Shown piece by piece: positions 33,758-43,588 of a stretch of DNA of 64,000 nt. Each line of letters begins with the position of its first letter. The stretch's first letter is position 1. Both the position numbers and the translations under genes were made by a program. The DNA is taken from the NCBI GenBank assembly GCA_934661195.1, contig CAKUJD010000005.1, forward strand, positions 1 through 64,000, given 5' to 3'. The DNA comes from an uncultured Muribaculaceae bacterium. GTDB taxonomy: Bacteria > Bacteroidota > Bacteroidia > Bacteroidales > Muribaculaceae. Under the pieces are notes generated by a model that searched no databases, was not told the DNA's origin, and saw nothing but the letters and a program-made list of their open reading frames with translations.

Positions 33758-36376
33758 ATGGCAAAGGATATAGTTCAAACCCCGATGATGAAGCAGTTTT
33801 TGGCCATGAAGGCCAAGCATCCCGACGCGGTGCTGCTGTTCAGGGTGGGCGACTTTTATGAAACGTATTCCGAAGATGCCATAACAGCATCGGAAATTCT
33901 GGGAATCACTCTCACGCGGCGCGCCAACGGCGCCGCCAAGAGCATCGAGATGGCCGGATTTCCGCATCACGCCCTCGACACCTATCTGCCCAAGCTGGTG
34001 CGCGCCGGCAAGCGCGTGGCCATATGCGACCAGCTTGAAGACCCCAAGCTCACCAAAAAACTTGTGAAGCGCGGCATCACCGAGCTGGTGACACCGGGCG
34101 TGGTGGTGGGCGGCAACATTCTCGACCGCAAGGAAAACAACTGGCTCGCCGCCGTGCACTTTGGCAAAAAGGAGTGCGGCGTGTCGTTTCTCGACATAAG
34201 CACTGGCGAATTCCTGACCTCGGAGGGCGATGTGGCCTATGTCGACAAGTTGCTGGCCAACTTCGCGCCCAAGGAGGTGCTGATTGAGCGCGGACTGCGC
34301 CGCAAGTTCGACGACACCTTCAGCGCGCGCTACCTCGCTTTCGAACTCGACGATTGGGTGTTCAGCGAGGAGTCGGCCACCGAGCGGCTGCTGAAGCACT
34401 TCGAGACCAAAACGCTGAAAGGCTTCGGCGTGGCCGGCATGACCAGCGCCATAATTGCGTCGGGCGCCGTGCTGCACTACCTTGACGCCACCCAGCACAC
34501 CCACATCAAGCACATCACCACCCTGGCGCGCATCGAGGCCGAGCGCTTTGTGCGCCTCGACAAGTTCACCGTGCGCAACCTCGAGCTGGTGGCGCCGATG
34601 GCCGAAGAGGGCAAGAGCCTGTTGAGCGTGCTCGACCGCACGCTCTCGCCCATGGGTGCGCGTATGATGCACCGCTGGCTGCTGTTCCCGCTCAAGGATG
34701 TGAAGCAAATCAACCGCCGCCTCGACGTGGTGGAGCACTTCTTCAAGCACCCCGACGACCGCGAACTGCTGAAGGAGCAGCTCGAGCTGATAGGCGACAT
34801 CGAGCGTCTGATATCGAAGGTGGCCGTCAACCGCATCACCCCGCGCGAGCTGGTGCAGCTCAAGTCGGCCCTGCAGGCCATTGAGCCCATCAAGCAGCTG
34901 TGCATGCAAAGCGGCAACGACGTGCTGCGCAACCTGGGCGCGCAGCTCAACCCGTGCCCCATAATACGTGACCGCATCGAGGCCGAAATCAATCCCGACG
35001 CGCCCAACCAGGTGAACCGCGGCAATGTGATTAACCGCGGCGTTGACTCGCAGCTCGACGACCTGCGCGACATTTCGGTGTCGAGCAAGGACTACCTGAT
35101 GCAGCTGCAGCGGCGCGAAAGCGAGGCCACGGGCATTCCGAGCCTTAAGATTGCCTACAACAACGTGTTTGGCTACTACATAGAGGTGCGCAACACCCAC
35201 AAGGACAAGGTGCCTGAGGGCTGGATACGCAAGCAGACGCTGGTCAATGCCGAGCGCTATGTGACGCAGGAACTGAAGGAGTATGAGGAAAAAATACTCG
35301 GCGCCGAAGAGAAAATACTCATCATCGAGCAGCGGCTGTTCACCGAACTGGTGGCCGCTGTGGCCGACTACATACCAGCCATTCAGCTCGACAGCAGCCT
35401 AATTGCGCGGCTCGACTGCCTGTGCGCCTTCACGCGGGTGTCGCTCGACAACCGCTATAACCGCCCCGAAATCAACGAGGGACTCGACATCGACATCACC
35501 GAAGGCCGCCACCCCGTGATTGAGCGGCAGCTGCCGCCGGGCGAGGTGTATGTGCCCAACAGCATACACCTGGGCAACGACAGTCAGCAGATAATGATAA
35601 TCACCGGCCCCAACATGGCCGGCAAGTCGGCCCTGCTGAGGCAGACGGCCCTCATCGTGCTCATGGCGCAGGTGGGCTGCTTTGTGCCCGCCGAGGCCGC
35701 AAAAATCGGCATCGTCGACAAAATATTCACCCGCGTGGGCGCAAGCGACAACATCTCGCTGGGCGAGTCCACATTCATGGTGGAGATGACCGAGGCCGCC
35801 TCCATCCTTAATAACCTGAGCCAGCGCAGCCTGGTGCTGTTCGACGAACTGGGCCGCGGCACCAGCACCTACGACGGCATATCCATAGCATGGTCGATAG
35901 TGGAATACATCCACGAGTCGCCCACAAGGGCCAAGACCCTCTTTGCCACACACTACCACGAGCTCAACGAAATGGAGAAGTCGTTTAAGCGCATACGCAA
36001 CTACAATGTGAGCGTGAAGGAAATCGACGGCAAGGTGGTGTTTGTGCGCAAGCTGGTGAAGGGCGGCAGCGAGCACAGCTTCGGCATCCATGTGGCCCGC
36101 ATTGCCGGCATGCCCAAGGCCATAACGCGCCGCGCCGACCAGGTGCTGAAGCAGCTGGAGGCCAACAACCGCAACGACGGCGGCGCCGCCTCGGCCGCCA
36201 GCAGCCTGGCCACGGCGGGCAGTGGAGTGCAGCTGTCGTTTTTCCAGCTCGACGACCCCGTGCTGTGCCAGATTCGCGACGAAATACTCCACACCGACAT
36301 CAACAACCTCACCCCTATGGAGGCCCTGAACAAGCTCAACGACATCAAGGGCATCATCACAGGCAAGAAAGAATGA
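33758..36376 (+). CDS. mutS: DNA mismatch repair protein MutS
   Basis: MutS recognises base mismatches and starts repair with MutL. The 872-residue length is normal for MutS1. The mismatch-reading F33-Y-E35 motif sits in G-D-F-Y-E-T-Y. The C-terminal ATPase has Walker A G617-P-N-M-A-G-K-S624, S-T-F-M-V-E-M and Walker [15 protein letters not shown], then T-H-Y-H-E-L. The last 70 residues form the usual dimer/tetramer tail. mutL is not adjacent. The U32 gene follows after 19 bases and is probably co-transcribed. Confidence 0.97.
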   Translation: MAKDIVQTPMMKQFLAMKAKHPDAVLLFRVGDFYETYSEDAITASEILGITLTRRANGAAKSIEMAGFPHHALDTYLPKLVRAGKRVAICDQLEDPKLTKKLVKRGITELVTPGVVVGGNILDRKENNWLAAVHFGKKECGVSFLDISTGEFLTSEGDVAYVDKLLANFAPKEVLIERGLRRKFDDTFSARYLAFELDDWVFSEESATERLLKHFETKTLKGFGVAGMTSAIIASGAVLHYLDATQHTHIKHITTLARIEAERFVRLDKFTVRNLELVAPMAEEGKSLLSVLDRTLSPMGARMMHRWLLFPLKDVKQINRRLDVVEHFFKHPDDRELLKEQLELIGDIERLISKVAVNRITPRELVQLKSALQAIEPIKQLCMQSGNDVLRNLGAQLNPCPIIRDRIEAEINPDAPNQVNRGNVINRGVDSQLDDLRDISVSSKDYLMQLQRRESEATGIPSLKIAYNNVFGYYIEVRNTHKDKVPEGWIRKQTLVNAERYVTQELKEYEEKILGAEEKILIIEQRLFTELVAAVADYIPAIQLDSSLIARLDCLCAFTRVSLDNRYNRPEINEGLDIDITEGRHPVIERQLPPGEVYVPNSIHLGNDSQQIMIITGPNMAGKSALLRQTALIVLMAQVGCFVPAEAAKIGIVDKIFTRVGASDNISLGESTFMVEMTEAASILNNLSQRSLVLFDELGRGTSTYDGISIAWSIVEYIHESPTRAKTLFATHYHELNEMEKSFKRIRNYNVSVKEIDGKVVFVRKLVKGGSEHSFGIHVARIAGMPKAITRRADQVLKQLEANNRNDGGAASAASSLATAGSGVQLSFFQLDDPVLCQIRDEILHTDINNLTPMEALNKLNDIKGIITGKKE

Positions 36377-36395
36377 CAATACACATCATCTGTTT

Positions 36396-37637
36396 ATGGA
36401 AAGAAAAGACTTTGAGATAATGGCCCCCGTGGGCTCGTGGGAGTCGCTCACCGCAGCGTGGCAGGGCGGCGCCGACGCCATATATTTCGGCATTGAGGGC
36501 CTCAACATGCGCTCGCGCTCGAGCGTTAACTTCACACTCGACGACCTGCGCACCATAGCCGCCTGGTGCCACGAGAAGGGGCTGAAAAGCTACCTCACCG
36601 TCAACACCATCATCTATGAGGAAGACATCGACTACATGCACCAGATAGTGGACGCCGCCCGCGAGGCCGGCATCAGCGCCATCATAGCCAGCGACATGGC
36701 CACCATACTCTATGCCCGAAGCATAGGTGTGGAGGTGCACATCTCCACACAGGTGAACGTGAGCAACAGCGAGGCCATGCGCCACTATGCGCAGTGGGCC
36801 GATGTGATGGTGCTGGCGCGCGAGCTCAACCTGAGCCAAGTGGCCGCCATCCACCAGGTGATAGAGCGCGATGGCGTGTGCGGCCCCCACGGCAAGCCAG
36901 TGCGCATCGAGATGTTTTGCCACGGCGCGCTGTGCATGGCAGTGAGCGGCAAGTGCTACCTCAGCCTGCACGAGACCGGCGCCAGCGCCAACCGCGGCGC
37001 CTGCCGCCAGATATGCCGCCGCAGCTATGTGGTCACCGACCGCGACACCGGCGACGAGCTGGCCATCGACAACAAATACATAATGTCGCCCAAAGACCTC
37101 AAGACCATCCACTTCATGAACAAGATGATCGACGCTGGCGTGCGCGTGTTTAAAATCGAGGGCCGCGCCCGCGGCCCAGAATACGTGCGCACCGTGGTCG
37201 GCTGCTACAACGAGGCCATCACGAGCATCATCGACGGCACCTACAGCGACGAGAAAATAGCCGACTGGAACACGCGGCTGGCCACGGTGTTCAACCGCGG
37301 CTTTTGGAACGGCTACTATCTGGGTCAGCGCCTGGGCGAGTGGACGTCGAAATACGGCTCCAGCGCCACCCACACCAAGGTGTATGCCGCCAAGGGCGTG
37401 CGCTACTTCACCAAGCTCGGCGTGGCCGAATTCCTTATGGAGGCCGGCGAGCTGCATGTGGGCGACGACATCTACATCACAGGCCCCACCACAGGCGCAG
37501 TGCCCATGAAGGTGGAGGAGATACGCGTCGACCTCAAGCCCGTGGACAAAGCCGTGAAGGGCGACCACTTCTCGATAAAGACCGACGTGAAGATCCGCCC
37601 CAGCGACCGCCTCTTCATATGGCAGCCCAAGCCATGA
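36396..37637 (+). CDS. Peptidase U32 family protein, TrhP-like tRNA hydroxylation factor
   Basis: This 413-residue protein carries the U32 signature E172-M-F-C-H-G-A-L-C-M-A-V-S-G-K-C-Y-L-S, including the conserved cysteines, and further Cys residues in R-G-A-C-R-Q-I-C-R-R that may hold an iron-sulfur cluster. The N-terminus (P-V-G-S-W-E-S-L, G-G-A-D-A-I-Y-F-G) is a TIM-barrel start typical of the family. YegQ/TrhP members make 5-hydroxyuridine at tRNA position 34 from prephenate, and length and motifs fit that branch. Other U32 members are collagenase-like or RlhA, so the exact subfamily is inferred. Probably co-transcribed with mutS. Confidence 0.85.
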   Translation: MERKDFEIMAPVGSWESLTAAWQGGADAIYFGIEGLNMRSRSSVNFTLDDLRTIAAWCHEKGLKSYLTVNTIIYEEDIDYMHQIVDAAREAGISAIIASDMATILYARSIGVEVHISTQVNVSNSEAMRHYAQWADVMVLARELNLSQVAAIHQVIERDGVCGPHGKPVRIEMFCHGALCMAVSGKCYLSLHETGASANRGACRQICRRSYVVTDRDTGDELAIDNKYIMSPKDLKTIHFMNKMIDAGVRVFKIEGRARGPEYVRTVVGCYNEAITSIIDGTYSDEKIADWNTRLATVFNRGFWNGYYLGQRLGEWTSKYGSSATHTKVYAAKGVRYFTKLGVAEFLMEAGELHVGDDIYITGPTTGAVPMKVEEIRVDLKPVDKAVKGDHFSIKTDVKIRPSDRLFIWQPKP

Positions 37638-38093
37638 CCACAAACAGTGGAGTTATGTTTGGCTAATATTTTTAGTGTTAAAAATTACGAATTAATTGTA
37701 GGATTTAATTATAAATTTTATATTTGTGCAAAATAATTATGCGGATTTGTATGATTGTTTTAAAACATAGTTAAAAAGCAAATGCGTCACTAGCGCTTTG
37801 ACTATTGTTCTGGAACTACCACTTCATTGAGCAAGGATAGACAAATGCATTAGTGCTCGCTTACGGACAAATATAGTCCCAAAGTGTGTCAGTAGAAAAA
37901 TTACAGTTTTCTCTGGCACACTTATGTGGATTGATGTATCTCGTGGGTAGCACTTCTCGTCTCTTGCAAGGCTGTGGTAGGCCTCAGAACGGATGAGAGC
38001 AAGTGTGTGCCCACGCTTTGTTTTTACCAGTTAACCAACTTATTTTTTAACCTTTCTCCGGGCACAGGGAAGAGCCTAAACATTAACGAAAAC
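37638..38093 (+). other. 456-base AT-rich gap with a long structured leader
   Basis: After the promoter at 37696-37726 there are about 360 bases before the first lipoprotein ATG at 38094, with no credible coding frame. A stable hairpin pairs AAGTGTG...AGAAAA with TTTTCT...CACACTT (37882-37923). No U-tract follows it. This could be a regulatory leader or a separate small RNA; I do not recognise a known family. Confidence 0.55.
37696..37726 (+). promoter_or_regulatory. Promoter upstream of the 38-46 kb cluster
   Basis: TTG at 37696-37698, a 20-base spacer and TATATTTG at 37719-37726. Confidence 0.65.
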
Positions 38094-38543
38094 ATGAAAA
38101 AGATCTTCTATTCGGTAGCAATCGCAGTTTCACTGCTGGGAACAGTGGCAGCAACAAGTTGCGGCAGCAAGTCAGGTTCAAGCAGTTCGGTAGAGGCCAC
38201 TAATGGCGATTGGGACGAGGTGATTGACGCCTATGAGGAAGCGATGGACGCTTATGTGGATGCGGTGAAGTCGGCAAGTTCCGGCGATGCCGATGCCATG
38301 AAGAAAGTGGCCGAGGCCGAGGCTAAAATGGCCCAGTATGCATCAAAGCTAGATGGCGCAAGCAACGGCGAACTGACCGAAGCGCAAGCCCAGAGAATCG
38401 CCGAAATCGCTTCGAAAGCGGCCTCAGCGGCCAGCGAAATGAGCTCAAGCGTGGGCGGCTCGTCAAGCGAGACGCCGAGCTCCGACGATTTGGAAAAGGC
38501 CAACGAAGAGTTGAACAAAATGACGCAGGGGTTAAACAACTAA
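38094..38543 (+). CDS. DUF6591-like lipoprotein, first copy
   Basis: I start at the ATG at 38094 (149 residues) because it opens a lipoprotein signal peptide with lipobox V-A-A-T-S-C. The mature part is mostly helical, Ala/Ser/Glu-rich. It begins with the block D-W-D-E-V-I-D-A-Y-E-E near residues 42-52, followed by a G-D-A-D-A-M-K-K helix and G-E-L-T-E-A-Q-A-Q-R. The same series of motifs ends the next protein, so the two share a domain, which I believe is DUF6591. Function unknown. It lies in the outer or inner membrane leaflet as a lipoprotein and is first in the cluster. Confidence 0.75.
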   Translation: MKKIFYSVAIAVSLLGTVAATSCGSKSGSSSSVEATNGDWDEVIDAYEEAMDAYVDAVKSASSGDADAMKKVAEAEAKMAQYASKLDGASNGELTEAQAQRIAEIASKAASAASEMSSSVGGSSSETPSSDDLEKANEELNKMTQGLNN

Positions 38544-38573
38544 AGTATCTCAAACTAAAAAACAGGAAAAATC

Positions 38574-39380
38574 ATGAAACATTTACTCTATTCTATGATG
38601 GCCGTCATGGCCTTTGTGCTGGCAAGTTGTGGCGATCAAAAAATTGAGCCCGCCGATCCGCCCATCACCTTTAAGGAATATGAATCGTCGTATGAATACA
38701 TCCACAATCTGCCCCTTGACGGATGCTTTGAGGTGGTCAGCGTTGGCGCGGTGATTAACGACAACGAAGATGGTAATATATATGCTGAGATTGCATTTAC
38801 GGTTAATGTGAAAATGGTGAAAGCGTTGGCACATAAGCCGAAAGATCTTGATTTTGAACAAACGGTCCAGATTCAATATCTCGATAAGGACAACAACGTG
38901 TTAGGCACAACAATTGATGCAAAGGAAAATATCCTTGGTCTGTCTGTTGGACAGATGGGAACCGTTACTGGCACAGTCTCTATTGGAAAGGATGAAGCCG
39001 AAAAGCTGCTTAAGAAAATCAAATATGTGCGCATAATTGACCTGAAAGCCGCATACGAGGACGAAAACGAGAAGAAGCAACTCGAAGAGAAGGAGGCCGA
39101 AGAATCGCAGGAAGAAGTTGCTGATGAAAGCGATGACACCAGCGCGGCTTCGGGTGAAGACTGGGATGCTGTGCTCGACTCCTATGAGAAGTATGTCAAC
39201 AACTATGTGCGTCTCATGAAGAAGGCAAATGCCGGCGACGCTTCGGCCATGTCGGAATATCCCTCAATGTTGCAAGAGGCTCAGGAATTCAGCGAAAAGT
39301 TGTCGAATGCCCAGGGTGAATTAACCTCGGCCCAGATGGCAAGATACTTGAGGATAACCAAGAAGATGAGCAACATCTAA
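38574..39380 (+). CDS. DUF6591-like lipoprotein, second copy
   Basis: This 268-residue lipoprotein (lipobox V-L-A-S-C) has an N-terminal beta-rich domain (about 25-155) with strands such as C-F-E-V-V-S-V-G-A-V and G-T-V-T-G-T-V-S. An acidic coiled stretch (about 160-190, E-E-K-E-A-E-E) follows. The C-terminal helical domain is D-W-D-A-V-L-D-S-Y-E-K-Y-V ... G-D-A-S-A-M ... Q-G-E-L-T-S-A-Q-M-A-R. That last domain matches the preceding gene. It starts 30 bases after it. A terminator-like hairpin follows, so transcription into the next genes may be partial. Confidence 0.75.
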   Translation: MKHLLYSMMAVMAFVLASCGDQKIEPADPPITFKEYESSYEYIHNLPLDGCFEVVSVGAVINDNEDGNIYAEIAFTVNVKMVKALAHKPKDLDFEQTVQIQYLDKDNNVLGTTIDAKENILGLSVGQMGTVTGTVSIGKDEAEKLLKKIKYVRIIDLKAAYEDENEKKQLEEKEAEESQEEVADESDDTSAASGEDWDAVLDSYEKYVNNYVRLMKKANAGDASAMSEYPSMLQEAQEFSEKLSNAQGELTSAQMARYLRITKKMSNI

Positions 39381-39394
39381 AATCTGCATAATTC

Positions 39395-39436
39395 AGGCGG
39401 CAGGCTGCGAAATTCCTGCCTGCTGCCTGTTTTTTG
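39395..39436 (+). terminator. Hairpin terminator inside the 38-46 kb cluster
   Basis: CAGGCGGCAGG (39395-39405) pairs imperfectly with CCTGCTGCTGCCTG (39416-39429), followed by a T-run. It may attenuate read-through from the lipoprotein pair into the LRR gene. Confidence 0.65.
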
Positions 39437-39457
39437 ATTTCATTAAAAGCAAATATT

Positions 39458-40891
39458 ATGGGAGAAGTCACATACACAGCCTCTCGCCTGGCCGATGGGA
39501 ATAAATTGTTTCCGCCAAAGGTGACAATACTCGACAATGGCATCAGGGTCAAAATACCCGGTTTTTTCGGGGGAGAGGAGTGCTTTCTATACTACAAACA
39601 GATAGGTTTTGTAAAAGCAAAGACTCCGCTTGTTGGTTACTCAACTCTGACCATAGCCACCGACACTGGCTATGTAACCGTTCATGGCTTCTCGAAAAAA
39701 GATGTTGAGGCTATAAAGCAAGCCATTGAAGATGGTAAAGAGGGACGGATACAATATGTGCAGGTTGGCAATCAGAACCAGGCAGAACCGCAAGATGACG
39801 TTTGCGACGGGCCCACGGTTGAGATTGAAGAGGGCGTGACAAGTCTCGATAGCGACACGCTCGACGATTATGATGAGATTGGCCGGTTGGTGTTGCCCTC
39901 CACTTTGGAGGAGATTGACTACGATGCCTTTGAAGATCATGATGAAATTTGTGACATCGATTTTTCAAAGGTCACCAAATTGAGGAAAATCCCCGATGAG
40001 CTGTTTTCTGGCTTGAAGAATATTCGTAGCCTTGTGATTCCTGAAGGAGTTGAGGTCTTTGGCGAAGGCGGTGCAGTGGTTTACGACTGCAACCGACTCA
40101 CCAAAATAGTTTTGCCCAGTAGCCTGCTTGAAATCAAAGGCTCAATTTCACGTGATTGCAAGAGCCTGGGAGAGGTGGATATGTCGAGAGTGCAACATGT
40201 CACTAAGCTGCCCGAAGATCTGTTCTGGGGCTCTCAAAAAATCAGGAAATTTATAGTGCCGCAAGGCGTTACGAAAGTTTCGAGTTTGTTTGAAGATGGA
40301 AAAAGTGTTTTGGAAGAAATATATCTGCCGGCTTCAGTTGAGAAAGTTGGTTACATTAACGGCAATTGCGACAATGAGATTGATGCGTATCTATATGCCG
40401 ACAATGCTGAACTGAAATCCGGCTTCTTCCAAGATGTGGGCACGCTGTATGTGCCTGAACAGGCTTTGCGGCACTATGCCGCTTTGGCCAAGGGTAAAGA
40501 TGTGAAGGTGCGTGCAATGCCAGCGGAAAAGTTGTACGTTTACGATCCACAGCAAGCCGCTCCAGCCAATGTCGCTCCTCAAGCCTCACCGCCGGTGGCG
40601 CCTCCAGTCGCACCACCTCCAGCGCCTTCAGCCCCGCCGCAGCCATACGCAGGAGCCCAATGCCCGCCTATGGCACCTCCCGACGCCGCACCGGCTCAAA
40701 GGGTGCATAAGCGCCCCGGCCAACTGTTCTCCAATGAACTCGAAGAGCTGATTAATATGGCTGTTGCAACGGGCGATGTGTCGGGAAACAAGAGAAACAT
40801 CATAATGCGCCGCGCCATTAGCGAGGGCGAGGACCCGGATGTGGTGGAAATGGTGATACAGTCCAGATTGTATAAGCAAAGGAATAAATAA
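39458..40891 (+). CDS. PH-like / LRR_5 / proline-rich multidomain protein
   Basis: I start at the ATG at 39458 (477 residues); an upstream TTG overlaps the terminator. There is no signal peptide, so the protein is probably cytoplasmic. Residues about 15-95 resemble a bacterial PH-like fold (C-F-L-Y-Y-K-Q-I, then a Y-V-T-V-H-G-F helix-capping strand). Residues about 115-345 hold BspA-type leucine-rich repeats (L-V-L-P-S-T-L-E-E-I, L-V-I-P-E-G-V, I-V-L-P-S-S-L). A proline-rich linker (about 368-425) leads to a helical domain (about 427-477, E-L-E-E-L-I-N-M-A-V-A) that also starts the next protein. This looks like a scaffold. Function unknown. Confidence 0.72.
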   Translation: MGEVTYTASRLADGNKLFPPKVTILDNGIRVKIPGFFGGEECFLYYKQIGFVKAKTPLVGYSTLTIATDTGYVTVHGFSKKDVEAIKQAIEDGKEGRIQYVQVGNQNQAEPQDDVCDGPTVEIEEGVTSLDSDTLDDYDEIGRLVLPSTLEEIDYDAFEDHDEICDIDFSKVTKLRKIPDELFSGLKNIRSLVIPEGVEVFGEGGAVVYDCNRLTKIVLPSSLLEIKGSISRDCKSLGEVDMSRVQHVTKLPEDLFWGSQKIRKFIVPQGVTKVSSLFEDGKSVLEEIYLPASVEKVGYINGNCDNEIDAYLYADNAELKSGFFQDVGTLYVPEQALRHYAALAKGKDVKVRAMPAEKLYVYDPQQAAPANVAPQASPPVAPPVAPPPAPSAPPQPYAGAQCPPMAPPDAAPAQRVHKRPGQLFSNELEELINMAVATGDVSGNKRNIIMRRAISEGEDPDVVEMVIQSRLYKQRNK

Positions 40892-40913
40892 CCAAATAAA
40901 AACAGATTACATA

Positions 40914-42191
40914 ATGTATAATGAAGAACTTGAAATGCTCATCGATGCCGCTTTGGCCGATGGCGTTTTAACAGACAAAGAGAAACAAATCCTTTTCAAA
41001 AAGGCTCAGCAATATGGGATCAACCTTGATGAGTTTGAAATGGTGCTTGAAGGCCGCTTGGCCAAAGTAAGAGCGCAACAGCAACAACAGGCTGCCCCGG
41101 CGTCAAACAAGCAGGGCGGTCTTAAGAAGTGCCCCGCCTGCGGTGCGCTGATTCAGTCGATGCAGGTTAAGTGCCCAGAGTGCGGCTATGAGTTCCACAA
41201 TGTTGAGGCCAACAGCACTGTGAAGCAGCTGCAGCAAAAGCTTGATGAAATTGAGGCGAATGCAAAGCCGAACGCTGATAAGATAAGCGTGTTTTCTGGT
41301 GGATTAATTGATTCGGTAGGTAGGCGAAAGGCTGCGGTGATAAAAAGTTGCCCCGTGCCCAATAGCAAAGATGACTTGATTGAACTGCTAACGCTTTGCA
41401 GCACTAATTACACCCCCAGTATTAACGACCGAAGTAACTATGAATCGAGTGCCTGGAAAAGCAAGTATAAGCAGGTCAGAGCAAAGGCAAAAATCCTGTT
41501 GAAAGGTGATCCGGATTTGGAACAGGTATTACAGGAAGCGGATAAAGCGGTTCTAATGAGTGGCTTAAAGAAAAATTTGATTTATATACCTATCCTTGTG
41601 CTATGTCTGTTTTTCTTAGTTATTTTGCCAAAATGGGTTATTAGTAGTGAAAACGAAGAAACTGAAGCGGCAAAGACAGAGCTTAATATAACCACCGATA
41701 AGGTTGAGCAACTGATGACGAGTGGCGATTATGATCAGGCGGCCACGGTGTTGAGCTTATGCAAAGCTGATGTCACCGGCAGTGAAACAAGTGCTTTGTA
41801 TAGCTCTATGGTAATGAAAGTGGCAGGAGAGTTGCTGGATCGTGGTGATTTTGCTAAAGCAGAAAATTTGTATAATTCTGCAGTGGCTAAACTCGGTTCC
41901 TCTGCTGATGCGTTAGATCCGTTGGCTCAAAAACTCGGCATAGAGACGGAATCGATGCGTAAGGCGGCGGAGCAGGCCGAAAAAGAGGCTGCCGAGGCGC
42001 AAAGCTCGAGCGCTGACAACAGCGCTGATACCGAGGCAGATGAATCCACCACTTCAAGCGACGATGGCAATCAGAGCAGTAGCAGCAAACTGAAAGATAA
42101 GGCACACAACTGGCTTGACAAGCAGATTGACAAGGCTACCGACAAAATGAACAAGAAAATCGACAAGGAAATAGAAAAATTAGCTCAGTAA
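40914..42191 (+). CDS. Zinc-ribbon, single-pass membrane protein with TerB-like helical N-domain
   Basis: This 425-residue protein begins with a helical domain (1-52, E-L-E-M-L-I-D-A-A-L-A-D-G-V-L-T-D-K-E-K) that matches the end of the preceding protein and recalls TerB-type modules. After a Gln-rich linker comes a zinc ribbon with C73-P-A-C76 and C87-P-E-C90. One membrane helix lies near 222-243 (I-P-I-L-V-L-C-L-F-F-L). The rest is helical, with TPR-like spacing near 255-345 and a Ser/Asp-rich, then lysine-rich amphipathic tail. The Cys-rich part should be cytoplasmic. It starts 22 bases after the LRR gene and 6 bases before the SPFH gene, so all three are one transcript. Function unknown. 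Confidence 0.75.
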   Translation: MYNEELEMLIDAALADGVLTDKEKQILFKKAQQYGINLDEFEMVLEGRLAKVRAQQQQQAAPASNKQGGLKKCPACGALIQSMQVKCPECGYEFHNVEANSTVKQLQQKLDEIEANAKPNADKISVFSGGLIDSVGRRKAAVIKSCPVPNSKDDLIELLTLCSTNYTPSINDRSNYESSAWKSKYKQVRAKAKILLKGDPDLEQVLQEADKAVLMSGLKKNLIYIPILVLCLFFLVILPKWVISSENEETEAAKTELNITTDKVEQLMTSGDYDQAATVLSLCKADVTGSETSALYSSMVMKVAGELLDRGDFAKAENLYNSAVAKLGSSADALDPLAQKLGIETESMRKAAEQAEKEAAEAQSSSADNSADTEADESTTSSDDGNQSSSSKLKDKAHNWLDKQIDKATDKMNKKIDKEIEKLAQ

Positions 42192-42197
42192 ATAGAT

Positions 42198-43547
42198 ATG
42201 GGATTATTTGGATTAGGAGGCAGAGGCAAGTCGGGCGGCATGATGAATGTGATTCGCTGCGATGAGCCTCAATACCTCATTTGGAAATGGCGCCCTCTGG
42301 GTCAGGACGATAATTCTACAAGTCGCGAAAATGCAATTCGCTATGGCAGCAGCCTGCGAGTGAAAGAGGGCGAAGTGGCCGTATTTGTATACAAGCAGGA
42401 CAATGGCACGCTGCAAGACTTTATCGAAGGCCCGTACGACGGCACAATAAAGACGGCCAACTTCCCAGTGCTGTCGGGCATAGTGGGGCTTGCTTTTGGC
42501 GGCGAGAGTCCGTTCCAGGCCGAAGTGTATTTCATCAACCTTGCGGGAATGATACAAATAAAGTTTGGCGTGCCTTACTTTGATGTGTTCGATCCCCGCT
42601 ACTCCGATTTTGCTGTGCCTATGGCTGCCAGGGGCTCGATTTCGTTTAAGATAAAGGACTACAAGGAGTTTGTGAAGCTGCACAGGCTCATCAACTTCGA
42701 CCTTGAGGCCTTTAAGAGCCAGATTAAAGATGCTGTGGCGAAAAGGGTGAAGGGATACATCACAAACGCTCCTACCGACAACGGTATCCCCGTGCTGCAA
42801 ATCGAGCGGAAGGTGATGGAGATTAGCGACAAACTGCAAGAAAAGCTCGCTCCTGAATTTGAAGAAGACTTTGGCGTGAAGCTGACGCGATTCGACCTCT
42901 CGGCCATTGAGCCCGACAAGGACAGCAACGGCTATGCCGAACTGCGGAGGGTGACTGCGGCTCAGGTCGAGAAGACAGTGAACGCCCAAACGAATGTCAA
43001 CATAAAAAATCTGCAAGACACCCAGCGCATCAATGCGCAAAACATAGAAGAGTCGCTGCGCATTCAGCGCGAAGAGGCACAGCGTGCCCAACGGTTGCAG
43101 ACCGAAAGCAACTTTATGGGCGCTCACGCGCTCGACCAGCAGGCATCGGTGCTTAAGACCGCTGCCGCCAATCTTGGCAGCATGGGCAGCATGGGTGGCG
43201 ACAATGGCGGCTTCAACCCCGCAGGCATGATGACTGGCATGGCTGTGGGCGGCGCCATGGGCCAGCAGATGGCTGGCATGATGAACCAGATGGGCAACGC
43301 CATGAATGGCCAAATGGCAACTCCTCCGCCTATGCCATCGGTGCAATATTTTGTGTCGATAGGCGGACAGCAGTCGGGGCCGTTTGGCATGCAGCAGTTG
43401 CAGCAACTTGCTGCACAGGGCCAGCTCACCAAGCAGACCTATGTGTGGAAGCAAGGCATGGCTGCCTGGGAGCTGGCAGGCAATGTGCCGGAATTGGCGG
43501 TACTGTTCCCATCGGCACCAACCCCACCGCCGCCACCAATGCCCTGA
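42198..43547 (+). CDS. SPFH/Band-7 protein (YdjI-like) with C-terminal GYF_2 domain
   Basis: This 449-residue protein has no signal peptide. Residues about 15-240 form an SPFH domain of the YdjI or virion-core-like branch (Y-L-I-W-K-W-R, G-E-V-A-V-F-V-Y, E-V-Y-F-I-N-L, R-F-D-L-S-A-I). A predicted coiled coil (about 250-310, rich in Gln, Arg, Glu) follows, then a Met/Gly-rich stretch (about 315-378). The GYF_2 (DUF4339) domain (382-440) shows G-Q-Q-S-G-P-F, Y-V-W-K-Q-G-M and W. SPFH proteins assemble at membranes; YdjI belongs to a PspA-linked stress operon in Bacillus. Here it sits with zinc-ribbon and small membrane proteins, suggesting a membrane-organising or damage-response role (inference). 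Confidence 0.85.
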   Translation: MGLFGLGGRGKSGGMMNVIRCDEPQYLIWKWRPLGQDDNSTSRENAIRYGSSLRVKEGEVAVFVYKQDNGTLQDFIEGPYDGTIKTANFPVLSGIVGLAFGGESPFQAEVYFINLAGMIQIKFGVPYFDVFDPRYSDFAVPMAARGSISFKIKDYKEFVKLHRLINFDLEAFKSQIKDAVAKRVKGYITNAPTDNGIPVLQIERKVMEISDKLQEKLAPEFEEDFGVKLTRFDLSAIEPDKDSNGYAELRRVTAAQVEKTVNAQTNVNIKNLQDTQRINAQNIEESLRIQREEAQRAQRLQTESNFMGAHALDQQASVLKTAAANLGSMGSMGGDNGGFNPAGMMTGMAVGGAMGQQMAGMMNQMGNAMNGQMATPPPMPSVQYFVSIGGQQSGPFGMQQLQQLAAQGQLTKQTYVWKQGMAAWELAGNVPELAVLFPSAPTPPPPPMP

Positions 43548-43588
43548 TTGCAGGTAGAAACGTTTAACTTGAAAAATTTAAAAAAACA

